DNA from: Mycobacterium sherrisii
GTDB taxonomy: Bacteria > Actinomycetota > Actinomycetes > Mycobacteriales > Mycobacteriaceae
Direction of reading: 5' to 3'
NCBI RefSeq assembly: GCF_002102355.1
Contig: NZ_LQPT01000029.1
Coordinates: 1 to 64,000 of the forward strand
DNA: 64,000 nt
The notes under the pieces are model-generated. The model was not told the DNA's origin. It saw only the letters and a list, made by a program, of their open reading frames with translations, and did no database searches. The position numbers were made by a program, and so were the translations under genes. Below, in pieces: positions 8,886 through 18,077 of this stretch (position 1 is its first letter; every line of letters starts with the position of its first letter).

Positions 8886-10230
8886 CCGAGATGTCGTCGT
8901 CGCCGCCGGTGCAGATCAGGGCGTCGGTGATATCGGTGACGGACGCCGCGAACCCGGCCAGCCGGTCGGGTGGGCGCCTCCGCAACCGCTGCATGATCGC
9001 CGCGGCCTCGGCGCTGTCGGCGACCCGGCGCGACACCGCCCCGACCTCGTGCACGCCGTATCGGCGCGCGAGATCGTCCAGCGCGTCGGTCAGCGAGCGG
9101 CCGGCCGCTTGCAGCGCCGCGACCAGATCACACACCAGTACCGCGGCGCTGATGCCGTCCTTGTCCCGCACCGCCACCGGGTCGACGCAATGGCCGATAG
9201 CCTCCTCGTAGGCGTAGACCAGTCGCCCGCCCGGCACCGCGGCATCGGCACGCGCCAGCCATTTGAAACCGGTGAGCGTCTCGACGTGGGTGGCGCCGTA
9301 GTGGGCGGCGATCGCGGCCAACATCCGGGAGGACACCACGGTGCTGGCGACCACTGCAGAACCCGGCTGCCTCTCCCGGGACAAAATGTAATCACCTAGG
9401 AGCCAACCCGTTTCGTCCCCGGACAGCATGCGCCACCCGGAATCGGTGGGGATGCCCACCGCGCAGCGATCGGCGTCGGGGTCCAGCGCGATCGCAACGT
9501 CGGCCTCGACGTCGGCGGCCAGCGCCAGCAGCGCGTCGGTGGCGCCGGGCTCCTCGGGGTTGGGGAACGCGACGGTGGGGAAGTCGGGGTCCGGTGCGAA
9601 CTGGGCGCCGACGGTGTGTACTTGCCCGAACCCGGCCCGGTGCAGCGTCTCGACCGCCACCGCGCCGCCGACCCCGTGCAGGGCGGTGAGCGCCACCCGC
9701 ACCGAGCCGGTGGCCCGCCGGACCGACGCCGCTCGCCGCACATAGCGTTCGGTGATGTCGGTGTCGCTGGGCCGCACTGCCTTTCGTGGGATGCGGTCGA
9801 CGGGAGGCGCCGCGGCCATGGCGGCTTCGATCTCGGTGTCGGTGGGCGAAACGATCTGAATACCGCCGTCGAGGTACACCTTGTAACCGTTGTCGGTCGC
9901 CGGATTGTGTGAGGCCGTGATCTGGATACCGGCGGCGGCGCGGGTGTCACGCACCGCGAACGCCACCACCGGAGTGGGTGTCGGTCCCGGCAGCTGTAGC
10001 ACCGAAAAGCCTTCGGCTGCAAGGGCTTCCGCGGTCACGGTCGCGAAGGCCGCCGAGCCGTGCCGGGCATCACGCCCGACGATCACCCGCGCGCCGGCCA
10101 GTCCGCGTGCGGTGAGCACCTGCGCCACCGCCCACGTCGCCCGCGACACCACCGCGACGTTCATGGCGTCCGGACCCTCGCGAACCGGACCACGCAGTCC
10201 GGCGGTGCCGAACTTGAGCGGTTGCGTCAC
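8737..10230 (-). CDS. pmmB: Phosphomannomutase/phosphoglucomutase family, PmmB
   Basis: A 497-residue alpha-D-phosphohexomutase, converting hexose 1- and 6-phosphates. The phosphoserine loop is TASHNP (Ser107), the Mg site is DPDADR, the sugar loop is YEEAIGH, and the phosphate-binding loop is [12 protein letters not shown] near the C-terminus. Compared with my memory of M. tuberculosis PmmB (534 residues) about 33 N-terminal residues are missing; the protein begins directly before FGTAGLRG. The GTG start at 10230 abuts a tandem-repeat array, and an in-frame TAG lies within the repeats, so no longer start is possible. Its 3' end overlaps the upp tail on the other strand by 149 bases. Confidence 0.92.
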   Translation of the reverse strand: MTQPLKFGTAGLRGPVREGPDAMNVAVVSRATWAVAQVLTARGLAGARVIVGRDARHGSAAFATVTAEALAAEGFSVLQLPGPTPTPVVAFAVRDTRAAAGIQITASHNPATDNGYKVYLDGGIQIVSPTDTEIEAAMAAAPPVDRIPRKAVRPSDTDITERYVRRAASVRRATGSVRVALTALHGVGGAVAVETLHRAGFGQVHTVGAQFAPDPDFPTVAFPNPEEPGATDALLALAADVEADVAIALDPDADRCAVGIPTDSGWRMLSGDETGWLLGDYILSRERQPGSAVVASTVVSSRMLAAIAAHYGATHVETLTGFKWLARADAAVPGGRLVYAYEEAIGHCVDPVAVRDKDGISAAVLVCDLVAALQAAGRSLTDALDDLARRYGVHEVGAVSRRVADSAEAAAIMQRLRRRPPDRLAGFAASVTDITDALICTGGDDDISVRVVVRPSGTEPKLKCYLEIRCPPGGDLTSSRTYAAALRAELTASVQRW

Positions 10231-10352
10231 GCTAGCCTCACGAGAGCCCTCACGCTAGCCTCACGAGAGCCCTCACGCTAGCCTCACGAAAGCCCCTCAC
10301 GAAAGCCCCTCACGAAAGCCCCTCACGAAAGCCCCTCACGAAAGCCCCTCAC
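10231..10352. repeat. Tandem repeat array (minisatellite) between pmmB and deoD
   Basis: Two whole 23-base units GCTAGCCTCAC-GAGAGCCCTCAC (10231-10253, 10254-10276), a partial third (10277-10287), then five perfect 13-base units GAAAGCCCCTCAC (10288-10352) and a degenerate sixth. Both units share AGCC(C)CTCAC. The array is between two minus-strand genes and occupies the space where the pmmB leader and first codons would be. It has no unique spacers. Copy number is likely variable, as in mycobacterial VNTR loci, and may affect pmmB expression (inference). Confidence 0.93.
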
Positions 10353-10364
10353 GAAAGCATTGTG

Positions 10365-11171
10365 CTAGATCCGCGCGATGATTGCGGCCAGCAGCGCCCC
10401 GATCCGGGCCGCCGAGGCCGCCCCGGCCGCCATGACGTCGGCGTGGCTGAGCGGAGCGCCGCTGATGCCGGCCGCCAAATTCGTCACCAGCGAGATGCCC
10501 AGCACCTCGGCGCCGGCCGCGCGGGCCGCGATCGTCTCGTGCACCGTCGACATCCCGACCAGGTCGGCGCCCAGCGTCTGCAGCATCCGGATCTCGGCGG
10601 GCGTCTCGTAGTGCGGGCCGGGCAACCCGGCGTACACGCCTTCGGTCAGCTCCGGGTCGGCCTCGCGGGCCAGTCGGCGCAGCCGCGCCGCGTAGGCGTC
10701 GGTCAGGTCGACGAACTGGGCACCGACCAACGGAGAGCGCGCGGTCAGGTTCAGGTGATCGCTGATCAGCACGGGCTGGCCGACCCGCATGTCGGTGCGT
10801 AAGCCGCCGGCCGCGTTGGTCAGCACGACGATGCCGGCCCCTGCCGCGCAGGCCGCCCGCACCGGGTGCACGACATGGCCGAGGTCATGGCCCTCGTAGG
10901 CATGGACCCGCCCGGCCAGCACCAACACCCGATGGGCGCCGATGCGCACCGACAGCAACTCGCCCGGGTGGCCGGCCGCCCGGGGCGGCGCGAAGCCGGG
11001 CAGCTCGGCCTGCGGCAGGACGACGGTCGCCGGACCCAGCTCGGCGAGTGCGGGCGACCAGCCCGAGCCGAGCACGATCGCCACGTCGTGGTGATCCACT
11101 CCGGTGCGTGCCCGGATAGCCTCGGCGGCTTGGCGCGCAAGCCGCATGTCCCCGGGTGCAACGTCCGTCAC
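10365..11171 (-). CDS. deoD: Purine nucleoside phosphorylase
   Basis: A 268-residue trimeric-type purine nucleoside phosphorylase (PunA/DeoD, Rv3307), which splits inosine and guanosine to base and ribose 1-phosphate. It shows the phosphate site GSGW, the loop [55 protein letters not shown] and GMSTVHE plus the late TNLAAG, all family landmarks. GTG at 11171 gives the family's usual length; a longer frame continues upstream to 11432 but has no family similarity. It lies 43 bases from the divergent cutinase gene, so the two share a short promoter region. Downstream is the repeat array and pmmB. Confidence 0.95.
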   Translation of the reverse strand: MTDVAPGDMRLARQAAEAIRARTGVDHHDVAIVLGSGWSPALAELGPATVVLPQAELPGFAPPRAAGHPGELLSVRIGAHRVLVLAGRVHAYEGHDLGHVVHPVRAACAAGAGIVVLTNAAGGLRTDMRVGQPVLISDHLNLTARSPLVGAQFVDLTDAYAARLRRLAREADPELTEGVYAGLPGPHYETPAEIRMLQTLGADLVGMSTVHETIAARAAGAEVLGISLVTNLAAGISGAPLSHADVMAAGAASAARIGALLAAIIARI

Positions 11172-11214
11172 ACTCAACGAGCTTAGCTTCGCTATGTATG
11201 CCAATATCTCCCGC

Positions 11215-11877
11215 ATGAGCTTTGGAAGACGGCCGATCGTTGGCCTCGTCGTTGCATTCGCGGTCTCGGTGACCGCGGTCATCGGCGGCCCCGCAACGAC
11301 GGCGCGAGCCGATTGTCCCAATGTCCAACTTATTTTCGTGCGCGGAACCAACGAGCCACCCGGTCTCGGCGCGGTCGGCGACGCGCTGTTCGCCGCGCTC
11401 CAACCCACCCTGGGCCGACGCGCCGTCGACAACTACGCGGTGAACTACCCGGCCAGCTACAACTTCCTGCAGACCGAGGACGGCGCCAACGACGCCCGCG
11501 ACCACATCGCGACGATGGTCGACCAGTGCCCGGCCACCCATTTGGTCCTCGGCGGTTTCTCGCAGGGCGCCGCCGCCGTGTCGATGCTGGCCGGAGTGCC
11601 GCCGCTGGGCAACACCGTCGGTGAGTTCGGGTCGGCGCCGGCGTTGGACCCCGACCTGGCCAATAAGGTCCGGGCCGTCGCCGTGTTCGGCAATCCTGGT
11701 AACCGGTTCGACACCCCGCTGTCGACGACCGGGCAGTTCGCCGGCCGCGCCATCGATTTGTGCAGCCCCGGCGACCCGGTCTGCGTCGTCGGCGGCCGGG
11801 ACCGCGACGCGCACCACAACTACGCGGTGGCGCCCTACCCCGACCAGGCGGCAAGCTTCATCGCCGGACGGGTGTAG
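11215..11877 (+). CDS. Secreted cutinase-family esterase
   Basis: A 220-residue cutinase (PF01083). The signal peptide spans residues 1-32 ([17 protein letters not shown] core, cut after ARA). It is followed by the family start [17 protein letters not shown], the nucleophile elbow GGFSQGAA (Ser116), and Asp187 in CSPGDPVC with His200/201 in AHHNYA. Cys34-Cys105 and Cys183-Cys190 are placed to form the two conserved disulfides. Mycobacterial cutinases hydrolyse lipid or polyester substrates outside the cell. ATG at 11215 is preferred; in-frame ATG at 11194 would add seven residues to the signal peptide. In M. tuberculosis deoD and amiB1 are neighbours, so this gene is an insertion relative to that order. 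Confidence 0.93.
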   Translation: MSFGRRPIVGLVVAFAVSVTAVIGGPATTARADCPNVQLIFVRGTNEPPGLGAVGDALFAALQPTLGRRAVDNYAVNYPASYNFLQTEDGANDARDHIATMVDQCPATHLVLGGFSQGAAAVSMLAGVPPLGNTVGEFGSAPALDPDLANKVRAVAVFGNPGNRFDTPLSTTGQFAGRAIDLCSPGDPVCVVGGRDRDAHHNYAVAPYPDQAASFIAGRV

Positions 11878-11927
11878 CCGTTACCGGGGCGGTCGGGCGC
11901 GGTTCGGGTCGGTGAGATAATCCGAGG

Positions 11928-13112
11928 ATGCCCACCCACTCCGCATTGGACAGCGTGGAGAACGCGGTACGGCGGCGTGGTTCTGAGCTCGTCGAGTTGT
12001 CGCATGCGATCCATGCCGAGCCCGAGCTCGCGTTTGCCGAGTACCGCAGCTGCGCCAAGACGCAGGCGCTGGTGGCCGAGCGTGGCTTCGAAGTCACCAA
12101 GGCCGCTGGCGGCCTGGACACCGCCTTCCGCGCCGATTTCGGCAGCGGCCCGCTGGTCGTCGGCGTCTGCGCCGAGTACGACGCGCTGCCCGGCATCGGG
12201 CATGCCTGCGGGCACAACATCATCGCGGCGTCCGCGGTCGGAACGGCGCTGGCGCTAGCCGAGGTGGCCGACGAGCTGGGCCTGACGGTGGCCTTGATCG
12301 GCACCCCCGCCGAGGAGGCCGGCGGCGGCAAGGCGCTGCTGCTGGAGGCCGGAACGTTCGACGACGTCGCCGCCGCCGTGATGTTGCATCCCGGCCCCAC
12401 CGACATCGCGGCTGCGCGCTCGTTGGCCCTGTCGGAGGTGATCGTCGACTATCGCGGCAAGGAGTCGCACGCCGCCGTCGCGCCGTTCCTCGGCATCAAC
12501 GCCGCCGACGCGGTTACCGTCGCGCAGGTCGCGATCGGCCTGCTGCGCCAGCAACTGGCTCCGGGGCAGCTGGTCCACGGCATCGTCACCAACGGCGGGC
12601 AGGCGGTCAACGTCATCCCCGGCAACGCGACGCTGCAGTACGCGATGCGGGCGCCCGAAATCGACTCGCTGCGCGAGCTGGAGGGTCGGGCGTACGCCTG
12701 CTTCGCCGCGGGCGCGCTGGCCGCCGGCTGCGAATACGAAATCGACACGCCGTCACCGGCCTACGCCGAGCTCAGGCCCGACGACTGGCTGGCCGAAATC
12801 TGCCGCGCGGAGATGCGCCGCCTGGGCCGGGAACCGATCGCGCCCGAGTACGAGAAGACGCTGCCGATGGGCAGCACCGACATGGGCAACGTCACGCACG
12901 TGCTGCCCGGCATCCACCCGGTGATCGGCGTCGACGCCGGTGGCGCCACCGTGCACCAGCGCGCCTTCGCCGCGGCCGCCGCCGGGCCCAGCGCCGACCG
13001 CGCGGTGGTGGAGGGGGCCGTCATGCTGGCCCGCACGGTCGTGCACCTCGCCCAGGACGGCACCGAGCGCGACCGGGTGCTGGCGGCGGCGCAACGACGG
13101 GTGCGCGCATGA
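11928..13112 (+). CDS. amiB1: M20-family amidohydrolase AmiB1
   Basis: A 394-residue zinc amidohydrolase of the M20D family (aminobenzoyl-glutamate/N-acyl amino acid hydrolase type). It has the first metal loop IGHACGHNI, the catalytic Glu pair in TPAEEAGGGK, the dimerisation domain (about 175-285) and the late His region TDMGNVTHVLPGIHP. It matches Rv3306c. Soluble, no signal peptide. ATG at 11928. Its stop overlaps the start of amiA1 (ATGA, 13109-13112), so the two are one operon and probably process related acyl-amino substrates. Confidence 0.93.
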   Translation: MPTHSALDSVENAVRRRGSELVELSHAIHAEPELAFAEYRSCAKTQALVAERGFEVTKAAGGLDTAFRADFGSGPLVVGVCAEYDALPGIGHACGHNIIAASAVGTALALAEVADELGLTVALIGTPAEEAGGGKALLLEAGTFDDVAAAVMLHPGPTDIAAARSLALSEVIVDYRGKESHAAVAPFLGINAADAVTVAQVAIGLLRQQLAPGQLVHGIVTNGGQAVNVIPGNATLQYAMRAPEIDSLRELEGRAYACFAAGALAAGCEYEIDTPSPAYAELRPDDWLAEICRAEMRRLGREPIAPEYEKTLPMGSTDMGNVTHVLPGIHPVIGVDAGGATVHQRAFAAAAAGPSADRAVVEGAVMLARTVVHLAQDGTERDRVLAAAQRRVRA

Positions 13113-14287
13113 GCCTGGTCGACACGGCCGAGTCCTGGTTGGCGGCCCATTACGACGACCTGATCGAGTGGCGCCGGCACATCCATCGCTATCCGGAGTT
13201 GGGCCGCCAGGAATACGCCACCACGCAGTTCGTCGCCGAGCGCCTGGCCGACGCGGGGCTCAACCCCAAGGTGCTGCCCGGCGGTACCGGCTTGACCTGC
13301 GACTTCGGCCCGGAGGACGGGCCGCGGATCGCGTTGCGTGCCGACATGGATGCACTGCCGATGACCGAGCGGACCGGCGCCCCCTACGCCTCCACGTTGG
13401 CCGGCGTCGCGCACGCCTGCGGGCACGACGCGCACACCGCCGTCCTGCTCGGCACCGCACTCGCCCTGGCGTCAGTGCCGGAACTCCCGGTCGGGGTGCG
13501 CCTGATCTTCCAGGCCGCCGAGGAGCTGATGCCCGGCGGCGCGATCGACGCGATCGCCGCCGGGGCGCTGGTCGGGGTATCGCGCATCTTCGCCCTGCAC
13601 TGCGATCCTCGGCTGGAGGTCGGCAAGGTCGCGGTGCGCCAGGGCCCGATTACCTCGGCTGCCGACCACGTCCGCATCGCGCTGTACTCGCCGGGCGGGC
13701 ACACGTCGCGCCCGCACCTGACCGCGGACCTGGTGTATGGGCTGGGCACGCTGATCACCGGCGTGCCCGGGGTGCTGTCGCGGCGCCTGGACCCACGCAA
13801 CGGCACCGTCCTGGTGTGGGGTGCGGTCAACGCCGGCCACGCCGCCAACGCCATCCCGCAGAGCGGCGAGCTGGCCGGTACCGTGCGCACCGCGAGCCGG
13901 CACACCTGGCTCGAGCTCGAGGAGATCATCCGCCAGTCCGTGGACGCGCTGCTCGCCCCGCTGGGTATCGAACACACCATGGAGTACCGGCGCGGCGTGC
14001 CGCCCGTGGTCAACGAGGAGATCTCGACGCGCATCCTGACCCACGCGATCGAGTCCGTCGGCCCGGAGGCGCTGGCCGATACCCGCCAGTCCGGCGGTGG
14101 CGAGGACTTCTCCTGGTACCTCGAGGAGATCCCCGGCGCCATGGCGCGATTGGGCGTCTGGTCGGGGGAGGGCCCGCAGCTGGACCTGCATCAGCCGACG
14201 TTCGACCTCGACGAGCGGGCGCTGGGGATCGGACTGCGGGTGATGGTCAACATCGTCGAGCAGTCCGCGATGTTCTCCGAGCCCTAG
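13109..14287 (+). CDS. amiA1: M20-family amidohydrolase AmiA1
   Basis: A 392-residue M20D hydrolase matching Rv3305c. It shows RRHIHRYPELG, the metal loop VAHACGHDAHTA, the catalytic pair AAEELMPGGA, the dimerisation insert (about 180-290) and the last metal ligand region SGGGEDFSWYLEEIPGAM. This family hydrolyses N-acyl or hippurate-like amides; the real substrate in mycobacteria is not established. Translation is coupled to amiB1 by a 4-base overlap. The stop is 5 bases from the stop of the convergent Rv3304-like gene. Confidence 0.94.
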   Translation: MSLVDTAESWLAAHYDDLIEWRRHIHRYPELGRQEYATTQFVAERLADAGLNPKVLPGGTGLTCDFGPEDGPRIALRADMDALPMTERTGAPYASTLAGVAHACGHDAHTAVLLGTALALASVPELPVGVRLIFQAAEELMPGGAIDAIAAGALVGVSRIFALHCDPRLEVGKVAVRQGPITSAADHVRIALYSPGGHTSRPHLTADLVYGLGTLITGVPGVLSRRLDPRNGTVLVWGAVNAGHAANAIPQSGELAGTVRTASRHTWLELEEIIRQSVDALLAPLGIEHTMEYRRGVPPVVNEEISTRILTHAIESVGPEALADTRQSGGGEDFSWYLEEIPGAMARLGVWSGEGPQLDLHQPTFDLDERALGIGLRVMVNIVEQSAMFSEP

Positions 14288-14292
14288 CGGGC

Positions 14293-14772
14293 TCAGCTCG
14301 TGGTGCCGGGGCCGATGTTGCTGGACGGTCGCGTCCGCAGATCGTGCACGTATTCCGGTGGCGCGCCCGCGATTTCGGCGGCCTCGGCCATTACCCCCAG
14401 GTAGCGCGCCGACGGCAGCCCGCCCTCCCAGGCGTCGAGCACGTAGAGCCAGGCCAGCACCGGGTCGGTGGTGGTGTCCGACGACAGCCGCTCCACCCGG
14501 CATCTGATCTTCTTGTGGATCCCGAACTCGGAGCCCTCCCAGTGGTCCAGGCTCATCTCGTCGGCCGGCGTCATGTCGTAGAGCACCACGAACACCTTCG
14601 AGTCAGGATCTTCCACGACGGTGGCCAGCGCGCCTTCCCAGCCGATGTCCTCGCCGCCGAAGGTCAGGCGCCACCCGTGTAACCAGCCCGTTCCGGCCAT
14701 CGGGGAGTGCGGTGCGCGCTGCTGCATCTGCTCGGGATGCATGTTCGATCCGTACGCGGCGTAGAGCGGCAC
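14293..14772 (-). CDS. Gamma-glutamylcyclotransferase-like protein (Rv3304 homologue)
   Basis: A 159-residue protein of the AIG2/GGCT fold. The substrate-binding start YAAYGSNMHPEQM is diagnostic of gamma-glutamylcyclotransferases; the catalytic Glu is probably in the MSLDHWEGSEFG stretch. Members release 5-oxoproline from gamma-glutamyl peptides, but in mycobacteria, which use mycothiol, the substrate is not known. GTG start at 14772. The 76-base region shared with divergent lpdA carries the promoters for both. Confidence 0.88.
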   Translation of the reverse strand: MPLYAAYGSNMHPEQMQQRAPHSPMAGTGWLHGWRLTFGGEDIGWEGALATVVEDPDSKVFVVLYDMTPADEMSLDHWEGSEFGIHKKIRCRVERLSSDTTTDPVLAWLYVLDAWEGGLPSARYLGVMAEAAEIAGAPPEYVHDLRTRPSSNIGPGTTS

Positions 14773-14848
14773 GCAGAAAGCTTAGACGCCGGACATCCAC
14801 GCGGTATTCACTCGCACGCTTCCGGTGGCGCTTGGATAGGTTGGAGAC

Positions 14849-16264
14849 GTGGTGACCCGCATCGTGATCCTCGGTGGAGGCCCGGCCGGTTACGAAGCCG
14901 CGCTGGTGGCCGCCACGTCTCATCCTGATACCACCGACGTCACCGTCATCGACTCCGAAGGCATCGGCGGAGCGGCCGTGCTGGACGACTGCGTGCCGTC
15001 CAAGACGTTCATCGCGTCGACCTGGCTGCGCACCGAGCTGCGCCGCGCGCCGCGGCTGGGCTTCGACATCGACATCGACGACGCCAAGATCTCGTTGCCG
15101 CAGATCCACAAGCGGGTCAAGACGCTGGCCGCCGAACAGTCCGCGGACATCACCGCCCAACTGCTCTCCGAAGGCGTGCGCGTGGTGCACGGTCGCGGCG
15201 AACTGGTCGATGCCACCCCCGGCCTGGCCCGGCACCGCATCAAGGCGACCGCCGAGGACGGCACGGTCACCGAGCACGACGCCGACGTCGTGCTGATCGC
15301 CACCGGGGCCAGCCCGCGCGTGCTGCCGTCGGCCCGGCCGGACGGCGAACGCATCCTGACCTGGCGCGACCTCTACGCGCTGCAGAGCTTGCCCGAGCAT
15401 TTGGTGGTGGTGGGCTCGGGGGTCACCGGTGCCGAGTTCGTCCACGCCTACACCGAGCTCGGCGTGCCGGTGACCGTGGTGGCCAGCCGCGACCGGGTGC
15501 TGCCCTACGAGGACGCCGATGCGGCGCTCGTCCTGGAAGAGGCGTTCGCCGAACGCGGCGTCCGGTTGGTGAAAAACGCTCGCGCGCAATCGGTCACCCG
15601 CACCGGCGACGGCGTCCTGGTCACCCTGGCCGACGGGCGCACCGTCGAGGGCAGCCACGCGCTGATGACGATCGGCTCGGTGCCCAACACCACCGGGCTG
15701 GGCCTGGAGCGAGTCGGTATCGAGCTGGGCCCCGGTGGCTACCTGACCGTGGACCGGGTCTCGCGGACCTCGGTGCCGGGCATCTATGCCGCCGGCGACT
15801 GCACCGGGCTGCTGCTGCTGGCCTCTGTCGCGGCCATGCAGGGGCGCATCGCGATGTACCACGCGCTCGGCGAGGGGGTGAGCCCGATCCGGCTGCGCAC
15901 GGTCGCGGCGACGGTGTTCACCCGGCCCGAGATCGCCGCCGTGGGTGTGCCGCAATCGATGATCGACGACGGTTCGGTGCCCGCCCGGACCATCATGTTG
16001 CCGTTGCGGACCAACGCGCGGGCCAAGATGTCCGGGCTGCAGCAGGGCTTCGTCAAGATGTTCTGCCGCAAGTCCACCGGCGTGGTGATCGGCGGCGTGG
16101 TGGTGGCGCCGATCGCCTCCGAGCTGATCCTGCCGATCGCCGTAGCCGTGCAAAACCGCATCACGGTCAACGAGCTGGCGCAGACGCTGGCGGTCTACCC
16201 GTCGTTGTCCGGTTCGATCACCGAGGCCGCGCGGCGGCTGATGGCGCACGACGATCTGGACTGA
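14849..16264 (+). CDS. lpdA: NAD(P)H quinone reductase LpdA
   Basis: A 471-residue flavoprotein of the lipoamide-dehydrogenase fold: FAD loop GGGPAGYEA, NAD loop VVGSGVTGAEF (about 190), FAD site YAAGDCTG, and a C-terminal dimerisation domain. It lacks the redox disulfide: only one Cys (Cys48, in VLDDCVPSK) remains at the CxxxxC position, and the usual HxxxxE of the C-terminus is replaced in VYPSLSGS. This is the known signature of M. tuberculosis LpdA (Rv3303c), a quinone reductase rather than a true lipoamide dehydrogenase. GTG at 14849 or 14852. It precedes glpD2, as in M. tuberculosis. Confidence 0.95.
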   Translation: MVTRIVILGGGPAGYEAALVAATSHPDTTDVTVIDSEGIGGAAVLDDCVPSKTFIASTWLRTELRRAPRLGFDIDIDDAKISLPQIHKRVKTLAAEQSADITAQLLSEGVRVVHGRGELVDATPGLARHRIKATAEDGTVTEHDADVVLIATGASPRVLPSARPDGERILTWRDLYALQSLPEHLVVVGSGVTGAEFVHAYTELGVPVTVVASRDRVLPYEDADAALVLEEAFAERGVRLVKNARAQSVTRTGDGVLVTLADGRTVEGSHALMTIGSVPNTTGLGLERVGIELGPGGYLTVDRVSRTSVPGIYAAGDCTGLLLLASVAAMQGRIAMYHALGEGVSPIRLRTVAATVFTRPEIAAVGVPQSMIDDGSVPARTIMLPLRTNARAKMSGLQQGFVKMFCRKSTGVVIGGVVVAPIASELILPIAVAVQNRITVNELAQTLAVYPSLSGSITEAARRLMAHDDLD

Positions 16265-16345
16265 GGACAGGCCGTCCGGCGCCGGACGAACTAGCCTTGG
16301 TGGTGCCCCGCCTACTGACGAGTAACCGAACAGGAGCCCGTTGCC

Positions 16346-18070
16346 GTGAGTGACCCGTTGTCCACGTTGGGACCGCAGCAGCGCGCGGCCGCCTGGGAGC
16401 GGCTCGGATCTGAACAGTTCGATGTCGTCGTGATCGGCGGCGGTGTGGTCGGTTCCGGCTGCGCGCTGGATGCCGCCACCCGCGGGCTCAAGGTCGCGCA
16501 GGTCGAGGCGCGCGATCTGGCCTCGGGTACCTCCAGCCGTTCGTCGAAGATGTTTCACGGCGGGCTGCGCTATCTCGAACAGCTGGAGTTCGGGTTGGTG
16601 CGCGAGGCGCTCTACGAGCGCGAACTATCGCTGACCACGCTGGCGCCGCATCTGGTCAAGCCGTTGCCGTTCCTGTTTCCGCTCACCCACCGGTGGTGGG
16701 AGCGTCCCTACACCGCGGCGGGCATCTTCCTCTACGACAGCCTCGGTGGCGCGAAATCGGTTCCCGCGCAGAAGCATTTGACCCGGGCCGGCGCGTTACG
16801 ACTAAGTCCCGGGTTGAAACGGTCGTCCTTGATCGGCGGAATCCGTTACTACGACACCGTGGTCGACGACGCCCGGCACACGATGACCGTTGCACGCACC
16901 GCGGCGCACTACGGCGCGGTGGTGCGGTGTTCGACCCAGGTGGTCGCGCTGCTGCGCGAGGGGGATCGGGTGACGGGGGTTCGGGTCCGCGATTCCGAGG
17001 ACGGCTCGGTCGCCGAGGTCCGCGGCCACGTCGTGGTCAACGCGACCGGGGTGTGGACCGACGAGATCCAGGCGTTGTCCAAGCAGCGCGGGCGGTTCCA
17101 GGTCCGCGCCTCTAAGGGCGTGCACGTGGTGGTGCCGCGGGACCGGATCGTCAGCGACGTCGCCATCATCCTGCGCACCGAGAAGTCGGTGATGTTCGTG
17201 ATCCCGTGGGGTGGTCACTGGATTATCGGCACCACCGACACCGACTGGAATCTCGACCTGGCGCACCCGGCCGCCACCAAGGCCGACATCGACTACATTC
17301 TGGGCACCGTCAACACCGTGCTGGCCACCCCGCTCACGCACGCCGACATCGACGGCGTGTACGCGGGCCTGCGGCCGCTGCTGGCGGGGGAGAGCGAGGA
17401 GACCTCGAAGCTGTCCCGGGAGCACGCCGTCGCGGTGCCCGCGCCCGGCCTGGTCGCCATCGCGGGCGGCAAGTACACCACCTATCGGGTGATGGCCGCG
17501 GACGCGATCGACACCGTCGCGCAGTTCGTGCCGGCCCGGGTGGCGCCCTCGATCACCGAGAAGGTCAGCCTGCTGGGTGCCGAAGGTTACTTCGCCCTGA
17601 TCAACCAGGTCGAGCACGTCGGCGAGCAGGTGGGCCTGCACCCGTACCGGGTGCGCCATCTGCTGGACCGCTACGGCTCGCTGATGGACGACGTGCTGGC
17701 GCTGGCCGTCGACCGGCCCGAACTGCTCACCCCGATCACCGAGGCGCCCGGATACCTGAGAGTGGAGGCCCTCTACGCCGTCACCGCTGAGGGGGCGCTG
17801 CATCTCGAGGACATCCTGGCCCGCCGGATGCGCATCTCGATCGAGTACTCGCACCGCGGCGTTGACTGCGCCCGCGAAGTGGCCGACATCGTTGCGCCGG
17901 TGCTCGGCTGGAGCGCCGCGGATGTGCAGCGTGAGGTCGCCAACTACACCGCCCGGGTAGAGGCCGAGATCCTGTCGCAGGCGCAGCCCGACGATGTGTC
18001 GGCCGACGAATTGCGGGCCAGCGCGCCCGAAGCGCGGGCCGAGATTCTCGAGCCGGTCCCGCTGAATTGA
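16346..18070 (+). CDS. glpD2: Glycerol-3-phosphate dehydrogenase
   Basis: A 574-residue FAD enzyme that oxidises glycerol 3-phosphate to dihydroxyacetone phosphate at the membrane and feeds electrons to quinone. FAD loop VVIGGGVVGSG near residue 33, then SRSSKMFHGGLRYLEQLEFGLVREAL (split around the substrate site), WGGHWIIGTTDTDW, AGLRPLL, and the C-terminal helical DAO_C domain. GTG at 16346 follows GAACAGGAGCC. It follows lpdA by 81 bases and precedes the pseudouridine synthase by 7 bases. M. tuberculosis has phoY1 in the second position; it is absent here. Confidence 0.95.
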   Translation: MSDPLSTLGPQQRAAAWERLGSEQFDVVVIGGGVVGSGCALDAATRGLKVAQVEARDLASGTSSRSSKMFHGGLRYLEQLEFGLVREALYERELSLTTLAPHLVKPLPFLFPLTHRWWERPYTAAGIFLYDSLGGAKSVPAQKHLTRAGALRLSPGLKRSSLIGGIRYYDTVVDDARHTMTVARTAAHYGAVVRCSTQVVALLREGDRVTGVRVRDSEDGSVAEVRGHVVVNATGVWTDEIQALSKQRGRFQVRASKGVHVVVPRDRIVSDVAIILRTEKSVMFVIPWGGHWIIGTTDTDWNLDLAHPAATKADIDYILGTVNTVLATPLTHADIDGVYAGLRPLLAGESEETSKLSREHAVAVPAPGLVAIAGGKYTTYRVMAADAIDTVAQFVPARVAPSITEKVSLLGAEGYFALINQVEHVGEQVGLHPYRVRHLLDRYGSLMDDVLALAVDRPELLTPITEAPGYLRVEALYAVTAEGALHLEDILARRMRISIEYSHRGVDCAREVADIVAPVLGWSAADVQREVANYTARVEAEILSQAQPDDVSADELRASAPEARAEILEPVPLN

Positions 18071-18077
18071 GCTGCCG

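Noticed and set aside
10231-10352. CRISPR array
   Set aside because: Units are adjacent with no unique spacers and no cas genes nearby; it is a simple tandem repeat.
11172-11432. N-terminal extension of deoD
   Set aside because: The extra 87 codons overlap the divergent cutinase and have no PNP similarity.
12940-14682. A 580-codon plus-strand frame across amiA1
   Set aside because: Arg/Pro/Gly-rich shadow of amiA1, which carries all expected metal motifs.
14603-16558. A 651-codon open frame on the minus strand across lpdA and the start of glpD2
   Set aside because: It is the antisense frame of lpdA and part of glpD2, His/Arg/Asp-rich with no family motif. High GC keeps antisense frames open.
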